The notes below the pieces were generated by a model. The model did not search any database and was not told the DNA's origin. It saw only the letters and a list, made by a program, of their open reading frames with translations. Both the position numbers and the translations under genes were made by a program. From an uncultured Prevotella sp. (lineage in GTDB: Bacteria > Bacteroidota > Bacteroidia > Bacteroidales > Bacteroidaceae): a stretch of DNA of 64,000 bases. Location: the NCBI GenBank assembly GCA_944320195.1, contig CALUGP010000008.1:32883-96882 (forward strand), read 5' to 3'. Position 1 is the first letter of the stretch; every line of letters begins with the position of its first letter. Positions 9,001-18,008 of this stretch are shown one piece after another.

Positions 9001-10471
9001 TGGGGTCATCCATGCTTAGCGTGCCATTGAATGCCTGACTGTCATAAGCTACCTTGGCTTTTATGTCAGAATATGAATATCCGTTATAGTCGAAACGAGG
9101 TAAAACTCCGTCCACTTTAATGTTTGAAATGCTGTTCCCTTTTTTGTCGCATTCAATATCCATGATTGTGGAAAGCAGAGCCAATTTCTCATTGTCCAGC
9201 AAATGTCCCAGATTGAATTCTTTTGTGTCGACATGTGCGTGGAATTTATGCCCTTTTTGTTTAACTCTCAAATTTACAGTGCCAACATTACTGCCAAGTG
9301 TTCCTTCGGCAGACATGGTCTCGTTTGTTCCAGACAACTCGCCTCTGTATTGTATGCTGCCGAGACGTGCCAGCATTCCTTTCAGTGTGGAATTGTCAGC
9401 TTGTGTCTTTTTCAATATTCCGTTTATGCTTTCAGCTTTGCAATCAAACTGTCTGACTGTAGCCGTCCATTCTAATCCATGTTCATGCTTGGCAATGCTT
9501 GCTGAGGCGGTAAGCGTGATGCCGTTGTCTTGAGAATTGATGTTCAGTTTTCGAATGTTTATTGAATTGCCGGTACCTGAGAATTCCGCATTCAGGCGTA
9601 ATGGTGTGTCATTGACCTTGAATTGTGGAACAAAGCATGACAGGTCGTTAAGTGTTACATGTGATTTGCCGATTGTCCCGTCAAAGCGTAGGGTGTTAAT
9701 GTCCGGTTTCCCGTTTTTCTTGGAGAATTCGGCATGTATGTTGCTGATGTTTACATCTGTATTTGGCAGGGCGAGATTAAAGTCAGCCAACACGGCTTGT
9801 CTGTTGTCGTATGCAAGGTCAAACTTGAGTTTACGCAGGTCAAGTCCTGAGCTTTCTTTTAACGACAGTTTTTTTACGGTTACAGACAGGCTGTCAGCTG
9901 TATAATAAGGTATTATAAGATGGGCGCTGATGTCGTTAATGTCCAAATGGGCCGTATTAAAACGCGCCGGTGTTGTGGCCTTGTCGTAAACGTCGAATTT
10001 CACGGCACCGTGTCTTATTATCAAAGAGTTGATGCTCAGTTCCAGATTCGATTTTTTGCTTTTGTTTTTTGACGACAGGGAGTCAAGTACGAACTGGAAG
10101 TTAGGTTTGGAATGACTGTCGGCTTTATAGAACGTGCCGTTGAATCCGAATATTTGTGCTGACGATATGTATATGCGTCCGTCCTTGACAAGCTGCCCGT
10201 AGTCTATTTTTGCCGCCACGCGCGATGTGCTGACCATGAGTTTGTTGCTTTTGTCGTACAGCTCGAGGTTGTCAATTATTATCCTGTTTAGCAATCCCAA
10301 GTATACTTTGCCCACCGATACATGAGTGCCAAGCTTCTTTCCGATGATGGTACTTGCCTTTTCGCCTAACCATTTCTGCATGAACGGCATACGGACCAAT
10401 GTCACCGAAATAAGGTATACGGCGACAATTGTCCATATGATTGTTTTTATTATGCGCTTAAGTGTCCTCAT
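6065..10471 (-). CDS. tamB: Translocation and assembly module protein TamB
   Basis: A 1468-residue protein with one N-terminal membrane anchor (about residues 8-26, IIWTIVAVYLISVTLV) followed by a very long beta-helical periplasmic body of AsmA/TamB type, rich in alternating short strands. The C-terminal ~350 residues are the TamB domain (GSFDMFGTFLIDHGTYTLT, then IIFGGDPYDALLDLQAIY and YLLGVGRFYMPG). TamB bridges inner and outer membranes and is implicated in outer-membrane protein assembly and phospholipid movement. The usual partner TamA is not in the window. Its start is 30 bases from the stop of the DUF4861 gene, so the two may share a transcript. Confidence 0.93.
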   Translation of the reverse strand: MRTLKRIIKTIIWTIVAVYLISVTLVRMPFMQKWLGEKASTIIGKKLGTHVSVGKVYLGLLNRIIIDNLELYDKSNKLMVSTSRVAAKIDYGQLVKDGRIYISSAQIFGFNGTFYKADSHSKPNFQFVLDSLSSKNKSKKSNLELSINSLIIRHGAVKFDVYDKATTPARFNTAHLDINDISAHLIIPYYTADSLSVTVKKLSLKESSGLDLRKLKFDLAYDNRQAVLADFNLALPNTDVNISNIHAEFSKKNGKPDINTLRFDGTIGKSHVTLNDLSCFVPQFKVNDTPLRLNAEFSGTGNSINIRKLNINSQDNGITLTASASIAKHEHGLEWTATVRQFDCKAESINGILKKTQADNSTLKGMLARLGSIQYRGELSGTNETMSAEGTLGSNVGTVNLRVKQKGHKFHAHVDTKEFNLGHLLDNEKLALLSTIMDIECDKKGNSISNIKVDGVLPRFDYNGYSYSDIKAKVAYDSQAFNGTLSMDDPNGQININGEMELGKTKQIIDMNANIRRLNLAALKMTDKWKDSEFNFDISANAHVSDTETNMFKGNVEINDFSMLGEKEYSLDNLTITSETGRLTMTSDFGHAELTGKYKMKTLVQSFMHILHSKLPTFCKTKGNPNNEFTLNVELDKSDWLNSLLGIPLTFDSPLHVKADINDREEAMSLYCKAGKLIYDGSPYEDVTISAETTGDTISVNGNVRKVMNNGHKLDLAVSANANTDKLASSISWNNNQPKPMKGKLNAETRFIKNGNGKTDVNIDIMPSNILVNDTVWSVLPANIIYSNGDLAIEHFAIEHNKQHIKIDGKATRSYNDSITIDMQDVDVNYVLSLVNFHSVEFGGHMTGKAFVKSVFYEPDAYADISVNGFTFEQGPLGTLYANVRWDKNKKQINIDAHANDGHDARTIINGYVSPAHNRIDLGIKAENTNIEFLKSFCGDFMDNIRAKANGKVNVHGPLDAINLTGTLVADGSALITPINVEYILANDTIRFIPNEIVFRSDTIRDRNGNIGIVNGALHHKNLSHLTYDISIETRNLLCYDTKNYGNDAFYGTAYGTGTCAIRGRSGRIDIDIDITPDKDSFIEYNATSPETISDQQFITWNDKTPRTDVQDSTGTAAHTDTLTAKLVTDIPSDMHINFLINMPPEASLRVLMDENTNDRITLNGNGTIRAEFFNKGSFDMFGTFLIDHGTYTLTIQNIIKKVFQFKQGSTIIFGGDPYDALLDLQAIYTVNSVPLSDLQLGNSFTSNNVRVDCLMNISGTPQSPHVDFNIDMPTVNEDAEQMVRTVINSEEEMNQQVVYLLGVGRFYMPGNNNSADQNRQNQTSLAMQSLLSGTISQQINTLLGSLVKNNNWTFGANISTGDEGFNNAEYEGILSGRLLNNRLIINGQFGYRDNKNATTSFIGDFDINYLLLPNGNISLKVYNQTNDRYFTKSSLNTQGIGLILKKDFNSLMELFGLKRKKKKTSNP

Positions 10472-10501
10472 CCGTCAGGCAGGTATAAAGGCTTTCTATG
10501 A

Positions 10502-11737
10502 TTATTCCTTTTTTATTATTACCGGGTTGGCCAGGTCTTCTTTCCATTCTTTCAGGAAATCATACCATTCCTTGTCGCTGTGATAGCCGAATGTTTCGTT
10601 GTCGCTGCAGAATGTTATCTTGTAATGCAGTTCGTTGTTTGTGGGTTTTACTACAAATGCATAATTGTCTTTGTCGGCGTGTTCTTCGCTTACGATGTGT
10701 TTTTCAGGTATGCAGATTCCCAACCCTACGGTTTCACGCTTGTGGCCGACGCTGTCTTTGGCCGAGACCGGCCAGTCTGTGCCCCAGCATCCGCGCAAGC
10801 CGCGCTTGTCTGAAAACTCCGTTGAGTTTTTTACGTTGATGAAGCCAGTGGACAACATCAGGTCTTCAGCCTGCTTGTCGAACTTCACGTCCACGCTGCA
10901 TTCGCGCCGTCCGGCATACAATGTGTACAGGGCAGTCATGTCTATTGGCGTGGCGCCTGGCGCCTCTGCCTGTGGAGTCCAGCCCTTGTCTTTTACTTCC
11001 ACAATGGTGCGTATCGGTCCGCGTGCAATTATTTTCTGGCTTCTCTTTTCCACATCGTTCAGCATGGTGGGCTTGTGTCCGTCCCATCCGCGGAGTGTTC
11101 CAAGTCCGAGTGTGGAGCCGACCCAAAGCACGTCGTCGCCGTATTGCGCGGCTTTCTGTCTGTCGTCAGGATAGAACTGCGTTTCTTTCAGTTCCAGTTG
11201 CCTTTTGTATTTACCATATATGTCGACAGTCTGGCGGTGGTCAAAGTATATACGGTAAGCCACCATGTCGTTTTCAAATGCGGCTCCGTGGTGGTGCAGT
11301 TGCCAGTATGGATTTGTTCCGTTGTCTACGGTCAGTTCTGATATGTAAAGGTTCTGCTTGTTGTTCTTTTTGATTTTCTTATTGCTTAGCAGCATTTCGA
11401 CATATACTTGCGGCTCATACTTCTTTGGACGGCCGGTTTCATACAGTGTTATTTCAAATTTGCGCGATTCGTCAGCTCCAATGTCTGTGATGAAGCACAG
11501 CTCGTCCATGCGTCCGTCTTGGTCCAAGTCGTCAAGCTGGCAAGCTGTTTCTTTGCCGTCTGCGGTGACCAAGGCTGATTTCACGTCGATTCCGTATTCG
11601 TCAAGATTCAGCACGATTGGAGTGTTTGTTTTTGCTTTGTCGTGCCTGTTCGTCACTGTTATGCCGAATGTTGTCTGCGATAAAGCCGGCGCAATGGCGC
11701 ATGCCGCCATGACGCTGATTATTAGTCTTTTATTCAT
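10502..11737 (-). CDS. DUF4861 family secreted protein
   Basis: A 411-residue exported protein. The start at 11737 gives a typical signal peptide (MNKRLIISVMAACAIAPALS followed by Q). The frame stays open for another 106 codons upstream, but that part is not protein-like and covers the promoter region. The body shows the DUF4861 pattern: a first beta domain with CQLDDLDQDGRMDELCF, then WQLHHHGAAFENDMVAYR, YGKYKRQLEL and GCWGTDWP. DUF4861 members are often found in Bacteroidetes polysaccharide-utilisation loci for pectin and related glycans. The divergent kdgK-kdgA unit fits a hexuronate context. The enzymatic activity is not known to me. Confidence 0.8.
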   Translation of the reverse strand: MNKRLIISVMAACAIAPALSQTTFGITVTNRHDKAKTNTPIVLNLDEYGIDVKSALVTADGKETACQLDDLDQDGRMDELCFITDIGADESRKFEITLYETGRPKKYEPQVYVEMLLSNKKIKKNNKQNLYISELTVDNGTNPYWQLHHHGAAFENDMVAYRIYFDHRQTVDIYGKYKRQLELKETQFYPDDRQKAAQYGDDVLWVGSTLGLGTLRGWDGHKPTMLNDVEKRSQKIIARGPIRTIVEVKDKGWTPQAEAPGATPIDMTALYTLYAGRRECSVDVKFDKQAEDLMLSTGFINVKNSTEFSDKRGLRGCWGTDWPVSAKDSVGHKRETVGLGICIPEKHIVSEEHADKDNYAFVVKPTNNELHYKITFCSDNETFGYHSDKEWYDFLKEWKEDLANPVIIKKE

Positions 11738-12125
11738 GATTGGTTGAAGTTTCAATTCATTGAGTGTAAAAGTGATATTTCTTTTAATTTGCCGATTGTC
11801 TTGCAAATGTAACAATAAAAAACGAAAAACCGGAGGTTTGCCTGTAGTTTTTTCCTGATGGCTCGTCAGGCAGTGTCTTTTGCATGTTGTTGTAGTTTTG
11901 CAGTCCATGCCAGATGCGCCATGATAAAAAACAATATTGAATTTGAAAAGGCTTCTCCGTTGATTTTCAAATTGTCGGCATGACGTTGCAAAATGTGACA
12001 ATGTGATTTTCGTATGCCTCCGTAGAATGTAGTTGTTTTGAATTTTTATAGTCACGCCCGGATTTAACGGCTCTTTTTGCGTGCATTGTTTAAGTGTTTG
12101 CGCATCAATGTTTTATGCAGCCATG
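11738..12125. other. Intergenic, DUF4861 promoter side
   Basis: Non-coding part of the 895-bp gap between divergent genes. TACATTTG on the minus strand (complement of 11804-11811) fits the -7 element for the DUF4861 gene. Nothing else is recognisable here. Confidence 0.5.
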
Positions 12126-12323
12126 ATGGTCATGTGTGCATTGTTTTACCGTTTATTGATGCCTGAAACATGGCGTTTTGACATGAAAACGACCGTGTTT
12201 TTACATTGAGAAGGCCGTTCCCGTTGTTCCGATTGGCCGTCTTTTACAGTATGAAAGGCCGTCTTTGGTGTGTCGTTTTGCCGTGTCAAGCCATCCCAAT
12301 GGTGGTTCTGCGTGCCCGAAAGA
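12126..12323. repeat. 22-bp phased intergenic array, cluster 2 (9 units)
   Basis: Units start at 12126, 12148, 12170, 12192, 12214, 12236, 12258, 12280 and 12302, each exactly 22 bases after the last. Their first bases are ATGG, ACCG, ATGG, ACCG, GCCG, GCCG, GCCG, GCCG and GTGG, so every one fits RYSG. The best copies (12236, 12258) read GCCGTCTTT(T). Several end in GAAAG or TTTT. The array sits in the divergent gap between the DUF4861 gene and kdgK. Because 22 is not a multiple of 3, and stops occur in all frames, it is not coding. Confidence 0.85.
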
Positions 12324-12541
12324 CATCTCCGTGACCTGTGTATTTTCTGGTTCGCTGGAAATCACGGAACATTTTAGGATGACAAAATGTAAGTGAAATG
12401 CCATGTCGCTTTACTCTCTGCAAGTTCCAGCTTGCGCAAGCCATGCGTGGCGAATGGTTGATCGTCTATGCCGGAATTTGTCCATTGCACCGCAAAGTGC
12501 AGTCTGTTTTTTCTTGAAATAATACGTTTTTTGTTGTTTTA

Positions 12542-12573
12542 TTTGTTCGGATACGATTTAAATATTAATTTTG
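12542..12573 (+). promoter_or_regulatory. Promoter of the kdgK-kdgA unit
   Basis: TTTG at 12542-12545 and TAATTTTG at 12566-12573 are separated by 20 bases, matching the Bacteroidetes sigma-ABfr consensus. The kdgK ATG follows 59 bases later, leaving an AT-rich leader. Confidence 0.75.
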
Positions 12574-12632
12574 TAAACCAAAAAACAAATTAATAAATCT
12601 ATTAACATTCAAAAAACTAAAAAATTAAGAAG

Positions 12633-13658
12633 ATGGCTAAAGTTGTAACATTGGGCGAAATCATGCTTCGCCTCTCTTCGCCTGGACAGAAAAGATTTGT
12701 CCAAAGCGATGTCTTTGATGTAGTGTATGGCGGCGGCGAAGCCAACGTGGCTGTCAGCGTAGCCAATTATGGGCACGACGCATATTTCGTGACCAAGCTT
12801 CCAAAGCATGAGATCGGCCAGTGCGCAGTCAATGCCTTGCGCCGTTACGGTGTCAATACGCAGTACATCGCGCGTGGCGGTGACAGGGTGGGCATATACT
12901 ATCTTGAGAGCGGAGCCTGCATGCGTCCGTCCAAAGTTATTTACGACCGTGCTCACAGCGCCATTGCAGAGGCTGATCCTGAAGACTTCGACTTTGACAA
13001 GATAATGGAAGGCGCACAATGGTTCCACTGGAGCGGCATTACTCCGGCCATCAGCGACAAGGCGGCAGAGCTGACAAGACTTGCCTGTGAGGCTGCAAAG
13101 CGTCACGGTGTGACTGTCAGTGTTGACTTGAATTTCCGCAAGAAGCTTTGGACTTCAGAGAAGGCGCAGAGCATAATGAAACCTCTTATGAAATATGTGG
13201 ATGTGTGCATAGGCAACGAGGAGGACGCACAGCTTTGCCTCGGCTTCAAACCTGAAGCTGACGTTGAGGGCGGAAAGACTGATGCCGAGGGATACTATGG
13301 CATCTTCAAGGGCATGATGGAGACATTCGGTTTCAAGTATGTCGTGTCCACTTTGCGCGAGTCTCTGTCTGCAAGCCACAACGGCTGGAAGGCTCTTATC
13401 TACAACGGCAAGGAGTTCTACCAGAGCAAGCACTATGACATTCTGCCGATAGTTGACCGCGTAGGTGGCGGCGACTCTTTCTCAGGCGGCCTTATCCATG
13501 GCTTGCTGACATATCCAGACGATCAGGGCAAAGCTCTTGAGTTCGCCGTTGCAGCTTCGGCTTTGAAGCACACCATCCCCGGCGATTTCAACCTTATGTC
13601 AGCCGAAGAGGTGGCCAACCTTGCCGGAGGCGATGCTTCAGGGCGTGTACAGAGATAA
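12633..13658 (+). CDS. kdgK: 2-dehydro-3-deoxygluconate kinase (PfkB family)
   Basis: A 341-residue ribokinase/PfkB-type sugar kinase. The N-terminal signature GGGEANVAVSVANYG binds sugar, and the C-terminal DRVGGGDSFSGGL carries the anion hole and the catalytic Asp (GGGD). The family phosphorylates 2-keto-3-deoxygluconate to KDPG. Assignment to KDG rather than another sugar rests on the KDPG aldolase encoded 162 bases downstream and on the ExxxR-type residues YLESGACMRPSKVIYDR typical of KdgK. It is the first gene of its transcript. Confidence 0.88.
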   Translation: MAKVVTLGEIMLRLSSPGQKRFVQSDVFDVVYGGGEANVAVSVANYGHDAYFVTKLPKHEIGQCAVNALRRYGVNTQYIARGGDRVGIYYLESGACMRPSKVIYDRAHSAIAEADPEDFDFDKIMEGAQWFHWSGITPAISDKAAELTRLACEAAKRHGVTVSVDLNFRKKLWTSEKAQSIMKPLMKYVDVCIGNEEDAQLCLGFKPEADVEGGKTDAEGYYGIFKGMMETFGFKYVVSTLRESLSASHNGWKALIYNGKEFYQSKHYDILPIVDRVGGGDSFSGGLIHGLLTYPDDQGKALEFAVAASALKHTIPGDFNLMSAEEVANLAGGDASGRVQR

Positions 13659-13669
13659 TCACAGTTGTC

Positions 13670-13816
13670 ATGCCACGTTATGAATACAAAGTGAAGTGTT
13701 TTTTCTCAAACGAGGAAAAAGGCATCAACAAGTTGGCAGACGAGGGATGGGAACTTGTGTGTTCCTATTGCTTCGGCCTGTACTTGGTTTTTAAACGTGA
13801 AAAAGAAAATAATTGA
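13670..13816 (+). CDS. Small DUF4177-like protein
   Basis: A 48-residue open frame starting at ATG 13670 and ending in TGA 13814-13816, fitted exactly between kdgK (11-base gap) and the aldolase (4-base gap). The protein reads MPRYEYKV, then [12 protein letters not shown] and LYLVFKRE. That is the DUF4177 layout: a first strand YEYKV, a helix ending in EGWELV, and a last strand ending in FKR. The tight packing supports translation. Family function is unknown; here it may be a small accessory of the KDG pathway or only a passenger. Confidence 0.75.
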   Translation: MPRYEYKVKCFFSNEEKGINKLADEGWELVCSYCFGLYLVFKREKENN

Positions 13817-13820
13817 AGAA

Positions 13821-14489
13821 ATGGCAAAATTTGACAAGATAGCAGTATTGCAGAAGATAGGTGCCACAGGCATGGTGCCCGTGTTTTATCACAAGGACGT
13901 CGAGGTGGCAAAAAAAGTCATCAAGGCATGTTATGACGGCGGTGTGCGAGCCTTTGAGTTCACCAACCGCGGAGATTTCGCCCACGAGGTGTTTGGTGAA
14001 GTGGTAAAGTTTGCAGACAAGGAATGTCCAGAACTGGCACTTGGCGTAGGCTCTGTTGTAGATCCGGCCACGGCTGCCTTATATATTCAGCTTGGAGCAA
14101 ACTTTGTAGTTGGCCCGTTGTACAATCCTGAGATAGCAGCGGTTTGCAACCGCCGCCTCATCCCTTACACACCGGGATGCGGCAGTGTATCTGAAATAGG
14201 CTTCGCGCAGGAGAAGGGATGTGAACTCTGCAAGGTTTTCCCCGGCGATGTGCTAGGCCCGAAATTGGTAAAAGGCCTGCTTGCCCCGATGCCTTGGTCC
14301 AAGCTCATGGTGACCGGAGGCGTGTCACCAGACGAAGAGAATCTTACGTCTTGGTTCAAAGCCGGCGTGTTCTGTGTAGGCATGGGGTCTAAGTTGTTCC
14401 CGAAAGATGTTGTGGCCGCCGGCAACTGGCAGGCTATAACCGACAAGTGCAAGGAGGCGTTGGGATACATTGCCAAGGTGCGCGGATAA
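13821..14489 (+). CDS. eda: KDPG / 4-hydroxy-2-oxoglutarate aldolase
   Basis: A 222-residue class I aldolase that cleaves 2-keto-3-deoxy-6-phosphogluconate to pyruvate and glyceraldehyde-3-phosphate, the last step of the hexuronate branch. The visible motifs are FEFTNRG (the conserved Glu), [22 protein letters not shown], and CKVFPGD with the Schiff-base lysine, then [12 protein letters not shown]. The start at 13821 (MAKFDKI) is chosen because upstream codons overlap the DUF4177-like gene. A strong terminator follows the stop codon. Confidence 0.93.
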   Translation: MAKFDKIAVLQKIGATGMVPVFYHKDVEVAKKVIKACYDGGVRAFEFTNRGDFAHEVFGEVVKFADKECPELALGVGSVVDPATAALYIQLGANFVVGPLYNPEIAAVCNRRLIPYTPGCGSVSEIGFAQEKGCELCKVFPGDVLGPKLVKGLLAPMPWSKLMVTGGVSPDEENLTSWFKAGVFCVGMGSKLFPKDVVAAGNWQAITDKCKEALGYIAKVRG

Positions 14490-17400
14490 AATATTTGTGT
14501 CTAAAGGCTCAATAGTGCTAATCGGCTTATTGGGCCTTTTTTTCTTTTCAGCTTGTTCCGTCCCGGTTGACGGCGAGGTAGACAGGCTGAACATGATGTC
14601 ATACGCCAGCCATTACCGCAATCTTGACACCGTGCGCGTTTTTGCGTCAAGAGCGTTGGCTATGTCAGGCGGTTATCCATCCGGTAGGGCGGAGGCATAT
14701 AACAATCTGGCATTTGCCGACATTGCAAAGATGGATTATGATAAGGCTTACGCCCGTCTTGACAGTGTGGAGAAATCAACCGACAACCAGGTGGAACTTC
14801 TTGTGGCCGATGTCCAATACATGCGCCTTTGCCAAAGGGAGTCCAAGAATAAAAGCTTTTATGGATACAGGGAACGTGCGTTGAGACGAATGAAGCGTAT
14901 CGACGAAGAAAAAGACGCATTGACAGAGCGGATGAGGAGGCGTTATGTATATGCCAAGACTGAGTTCCAGATTGTTTGCTCAACATATTTTTATTACGTA
15001 GGGCTAATCAGACAGTCATCAGATGCGATGCGGCAAATCAGCCCTTCAGGCGAGATACAGGGAGATACGGCACAATATCTTAATTTTTTATACCAGATAG
15101 GCAGTGGCGGAATAATAAGCAGTGGAAAACAGCAAGCTGTTTGGCAGAAAGAGTTTGAATGCCTGTTAAAGTGTTACGTCATGGCAAGACAGTGCGGCAT
15201 GACATACTGGCAGGCAAATTCTTTACAAGCCATCAGTGAACACTTACTTGATGCAAACGCCTTTAAATATCTGAAAGCCAACAATAAAGCCGCATTCGTT
15301 TATTTGAACACCGATAATATGCCAGACAGTTTGATGGCTGGATATTTTGCCCAAAAAGCGTTGGACATGTTCAAAGAGTATGGTGACGTGTACCAAACAG
15401 CCGGCGCTTACAGAACGTTGTCGCGCTGTTATTTCATGTTGGGTGATTATACATCTTCATTAATATGCCTGGAAAATGCCATGACAACTGATAAGGCGAT
15501 TGAGAAAGCGCCTGCACAGATAGCGAGCATAAAGGAGTGTATGAGTCTTGTATATTCGGCATTGAATGACAAGAACAACAGTGATATTAACAGAAATGCC
15601 TATTTGGACATACAGGAGGAAACCAGACAAGACCGACAGCTTGAAGCACGTGTCGAGCAACTGGAAAAAATCTCGATTCAGCAGAATCTGTTGATAGTTG
15701 CAATATTGGTCTTGATTGTGGTTGTGGTGACTCTTTTATTGTTTTTCAATAAAAAAGGAAAGAAAAGATACAGCAGCGAGTACATAAGCCGTTTGCTTGT
15801 CCCATTAAGCGATTGGGAAGCTGACAACAAGAAAAAAATCGCCAAACTTGAAGAACGGTTTGAGGAAGTAAATGAAGAACTTTCAGTAAATAAGTTGCAA
15901 TTGGAAAAGAGCAAAAGGCAAAGTCTTGACAATAAGGCAAAGGCTTTTTTAATAGACAATGTCTTACCATATATTGATAGGATTATTAATGAAGTAAACA
16001 GGCTGAAGGCAGGTAAAGACCCATACCCGGTAAGAGAGGAACGGTTTGCGTATATGTCTGAAATCATAAACAAGATAAGTGAGTATAACACGGTTCTTAC
16101 GCATTGGATTTCTTTGCAGCAAGGTCAGTTGAGCCTGCACATTGAGAGCTTTAATTTACATGATGTGTTTTCTGTTCTGTCAAAGTCTGAAGTCTCATTC
16201 AACATGAAAGGTATCAGGCTTGACGTTGAGAATGTGGATGTTGTTGTAAAGGCAGATAGGATCTTGACACTGTTCATGCTAAATACGCTTGCAGACAATG
16301 CCAGAAAGTTTACACCATGCGGTGGCACTGTTGCTGTTTCCGCCGTAAACACGGAATCGTATGTCGAAATCTCAGTTAAAGATACCGGTATAGGGCTTTC
16401 GCAAGAGGAACTTTCGGGAATATTTGACCATAAGGTTTATAACGGGCATGGCTTTGGATTGATGAACTGTAGGGGTATAATGGAAAAGTACAGGAAAGTC
16501 AGTCGGGTATTTAGTGAATGTGGGCTTTTTGCTGAAAGTGAAAAGGGGAAGGGTAGTCGTTTTTATTTCAGGCTTCCATATGGTGTGGCGCGTTCTGTTT
16601 TGCTTTTTCTAGCCATTGGTACATGTATGTATGCAAGGTCTGACGGGAGTTTGAACAATTCTGAACAGTACGGCCTATTGCGTAAGGCGGGGATATATGC
16701 TGATTCGGCATATTTTTCCAACGTGAACGGAAATTATGAAAGGACTCTTGTCTATGCAGACTCAGCAAGGTTATATTTGAATGAACATTATTTGAGAATG
16801 TTTCCAAATGGGAAGAACCTCATGGTGGATTGTGGAGCGAGCATGGATATCCCAGCGGAGATAACATGGTTCCGTAAGAGAGTGAACATGGATTATGGAA
16901 TAGTTCTTGATATACGCAATGAAAGTGCAGTTGCGGCTTTGGCCTTGCACAGATGGGGTCTGTATGCTTATAATAATAAAATTTATACTCAGTTGTTCAA
17001 AGAATGTTCGGCTGACAAAGGGCTTGTTGATTATTGCAAAGCGGTGCAGGTTGCCAGCACAAACAAGTTAATAGCCATAATCGTGCTTGTTTTCCTGCTT
17101 GTTGTCATTGTTGTTGCGTATTATTTCTTATATTACCGCCATGTTCTTTATTTCAGGCTTTGCGTAGAAAATATATATAAAGTCAATGAGATTCTTCTTT
17201 CAAAGATTGCAGACGAGGAGAAACTTGGGCGGATAGATCGTATTGACACGCAGAAGTATCCAGACACACTGAAGCGTGTGATTGAAAAAATCAAAAGTGA
17301 ATTGAAGCTTTCTGTCGCGTCTGGAAAGTCGAGAAAGCAGGCAATAGAGACGGTTGAAGACGAGTTGCATAAGGTTGCGTATGAAAAAGACAAATTATAT

Positions 17401-17970
17401 ATTTGTAACAGTGTGACAGATAATAGCTTAAGTGCGCTCAAGCATGAAACAATGTATTATCCGTCGCGAATACAATATTTGCTCTTTGATAAAAAAGAAA
17501 GCAATGTTGCAGCGATCAGTGATATTGCATCTTATTACAAAGAATTATATTCAATTCTGTGTGAACAGGTTAGGAAACAGATTGATTCTGTTGTTTTTGA
17601 ATGCAAGCCTGTATCGTTAAAGGATTTGTTGGGAATAGACGAAAGAGTGTTGGGGGACAAGGTGCTGGTTGAGTATCTTTTTGAAGTCTTGCAGAAACAA
17701 TGTGGTTGTGTTTACTCATCCATGGGATCAGCTTTGGCTGATACAAGATATGTCGTGCTGGAGTTTGTATGTCGTGGCATGAAACTTACAGAAGCGCAAT
17801 GCCAAGAGTTGTTCTCGCCGTCTGTCAAGAATATACCTTTCTTTATTTGCAGGCAGATTTTACGTGAAATAGGCGAGCAGACAAATCTGCATGGTTGTGG
17901 AATATCCGTGCATCCATGCAACGAAGGCATTTCTGTTGATTTGACATTTGCAAGGGCGCAGATAATTTAA
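14470..17970 (+). CDS. Two-module membrane sensor kinase, DUF5112/DUF5113 type
   Basis: A 1166-residue protein that looks like two sensor kinases fused head to tail. Module 1 has a lipoprotein-like signal ending in LFFFSAC (Cys 29), a TPR-like helical sensor (about 35-390), a membrane helix (about 405-427) and a coiled coil. Its dimerisation helix [13 protein letters not shown] has Leu where the histidine is expected, and an ATP-binding domain follows with the N-box TLADNARKF (about 607), DTGIGL (638) and GHGFGL (about 660). Module 2 has an internal hydrophobic segment (about 705-722), an extracytoplasmic stretch, a second membrane helix (about 866-890) and LKHETMYYP with His 992. Its C-terminal domain has no recognisable ATP boxes. 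The ATG at 14470 overlaps the aldolase gene; GTG 14497 gives a tidier lipoprotein signal. The response regulator follows. Confidence 0.8.
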   Translation: MPRCADKIFVSKGSIVLIGLLGLFFFSACSVPVDGEVDRLNMMSYASHYRNLDTVRVFASRALAMSGGYPSGRAEAYNNLAFADIAKMDYDKAYARLDSVEKSTDNQVELLVADVQYMRLCQRESKNKSFYGYRERALRRMKRIDEEKDALTERMRRRYVYAKTEFQIVCSTYFYYVGLIRQSSDAMRQISPSGEIQGDTAQYLNFLYQIGSGGIISSGKQQAVWQKEFECLLKCYVMARQCGMTYWQANSLQAISEHLLDANAFKYLKANNKAAFVYLNTDNMPDSLMAGYFAQKALDMFKEYGDVYQTAGAYRTLSRCYFMLGDYTSSLICLENAMTTDKAIEKAPAQIASIKECMSLVYSALNDKNNSDINRNAYLDIQEETRQDRQLEARVEQLEKISIQQNLLIVAILVLIVVVVTLLLFFNKKGKKRYSSEYISRLLVPLSDWEADNKKKIAKLEERFEEVNEELSVNKLQLEKSKRQSLDNKAKAFLIDNVLPYIDRIINEVNRLKAGKDPYPVREERFAYMSEIINKISEYNTVLTHWISLQQGQLSLHIESFNLHDVFSVLSKSEVSFNMKGIRLDVENVDVVVKADRILTLFMLNTLADNARKFTPCGGTVAVSAVNTESYVEISVKDTGIGLSQEELSGIFDHKVYNGHGFGLMNCRGIMEKYRKVSRVFSECGLFAESEKGKGSRFYFRLPYGVARSVLLFLAIGTCMYARSDGSLNNSEQYGLLRKAGIYADSAYFSNVNGNYERTLVYADSARLYLNEHYLRMFPNGKNLMVDCGASMDIPAEITWFRKRVNMDYGIVLDIRNESAVAALALHRWGLYAYNNKIYTQLFKECSADKGLVDYCKAVQVASTNKLIAIIVLVFLLVVIVVAYYFLYYRHVLYFRLCVENIYKVNEILLSKIADEEKLGRIDRIDTQKYPDTLKRVIEKIKSELKLSVASGKSRKQAIETVEDELHKVAYEKDKLYICNSVTDNSLSALKHETMYYPSRIQYLLFDKKESNVAAISDIASYYKELYSILCEQVRKQIDSVVFECKPVSLKDLLGIDERVLGDKVLVEYLFEVLQKQCGCVYSSMGSALADTRYVVLEFVCRGMKLTEAQCQELFSPSVKNIPFFICRQILREIGEQTNLHGCGISVHPCNEGISVDLTFARAQII
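14503..14543 (+). terminator. Rho-independent terminator after the aldolase gene, overlapping the next open frame
   Basis: AAAGGCTCAATA (14503-14514) pairs over 12 positions with TATTGGGCCTTT (14528-14539), including one G-U pair, and a seven-T run follows (14537-14543). It begins 14 bases after the aldolase stop codon. The same bases encode the signal peptide of the sensor kinase, so terminator and coding sequence coexist. Confidence 0.8.
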
Positions 17971-18008
17971 ACATATGGCAAATATTGTATTTTAGTAAAT
18001 CAAGTTTA

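Noticed and set aside
10472-10501. Possible promoter between the DUF4861 gene and tamB
   Set aside because: Only 30 bases separate the genes and no TAnnTTTG element is present, so co-transcription is simpler.
12126-12323. CRISPR array (also considered for the five similar clusters)
   Set aside because: The period is 22 bp in total, too short for repeat plus spacer. The conserved part is only about 10-15 bases and is degenerate, and no cas gene is in the window.
12201-12404. 67-residue minus-strand ORF across cluster 2
   Set aside because: It runs through the repeat array, whose 22-bp period shifts frame in every unit. It has no recognisable protein features.
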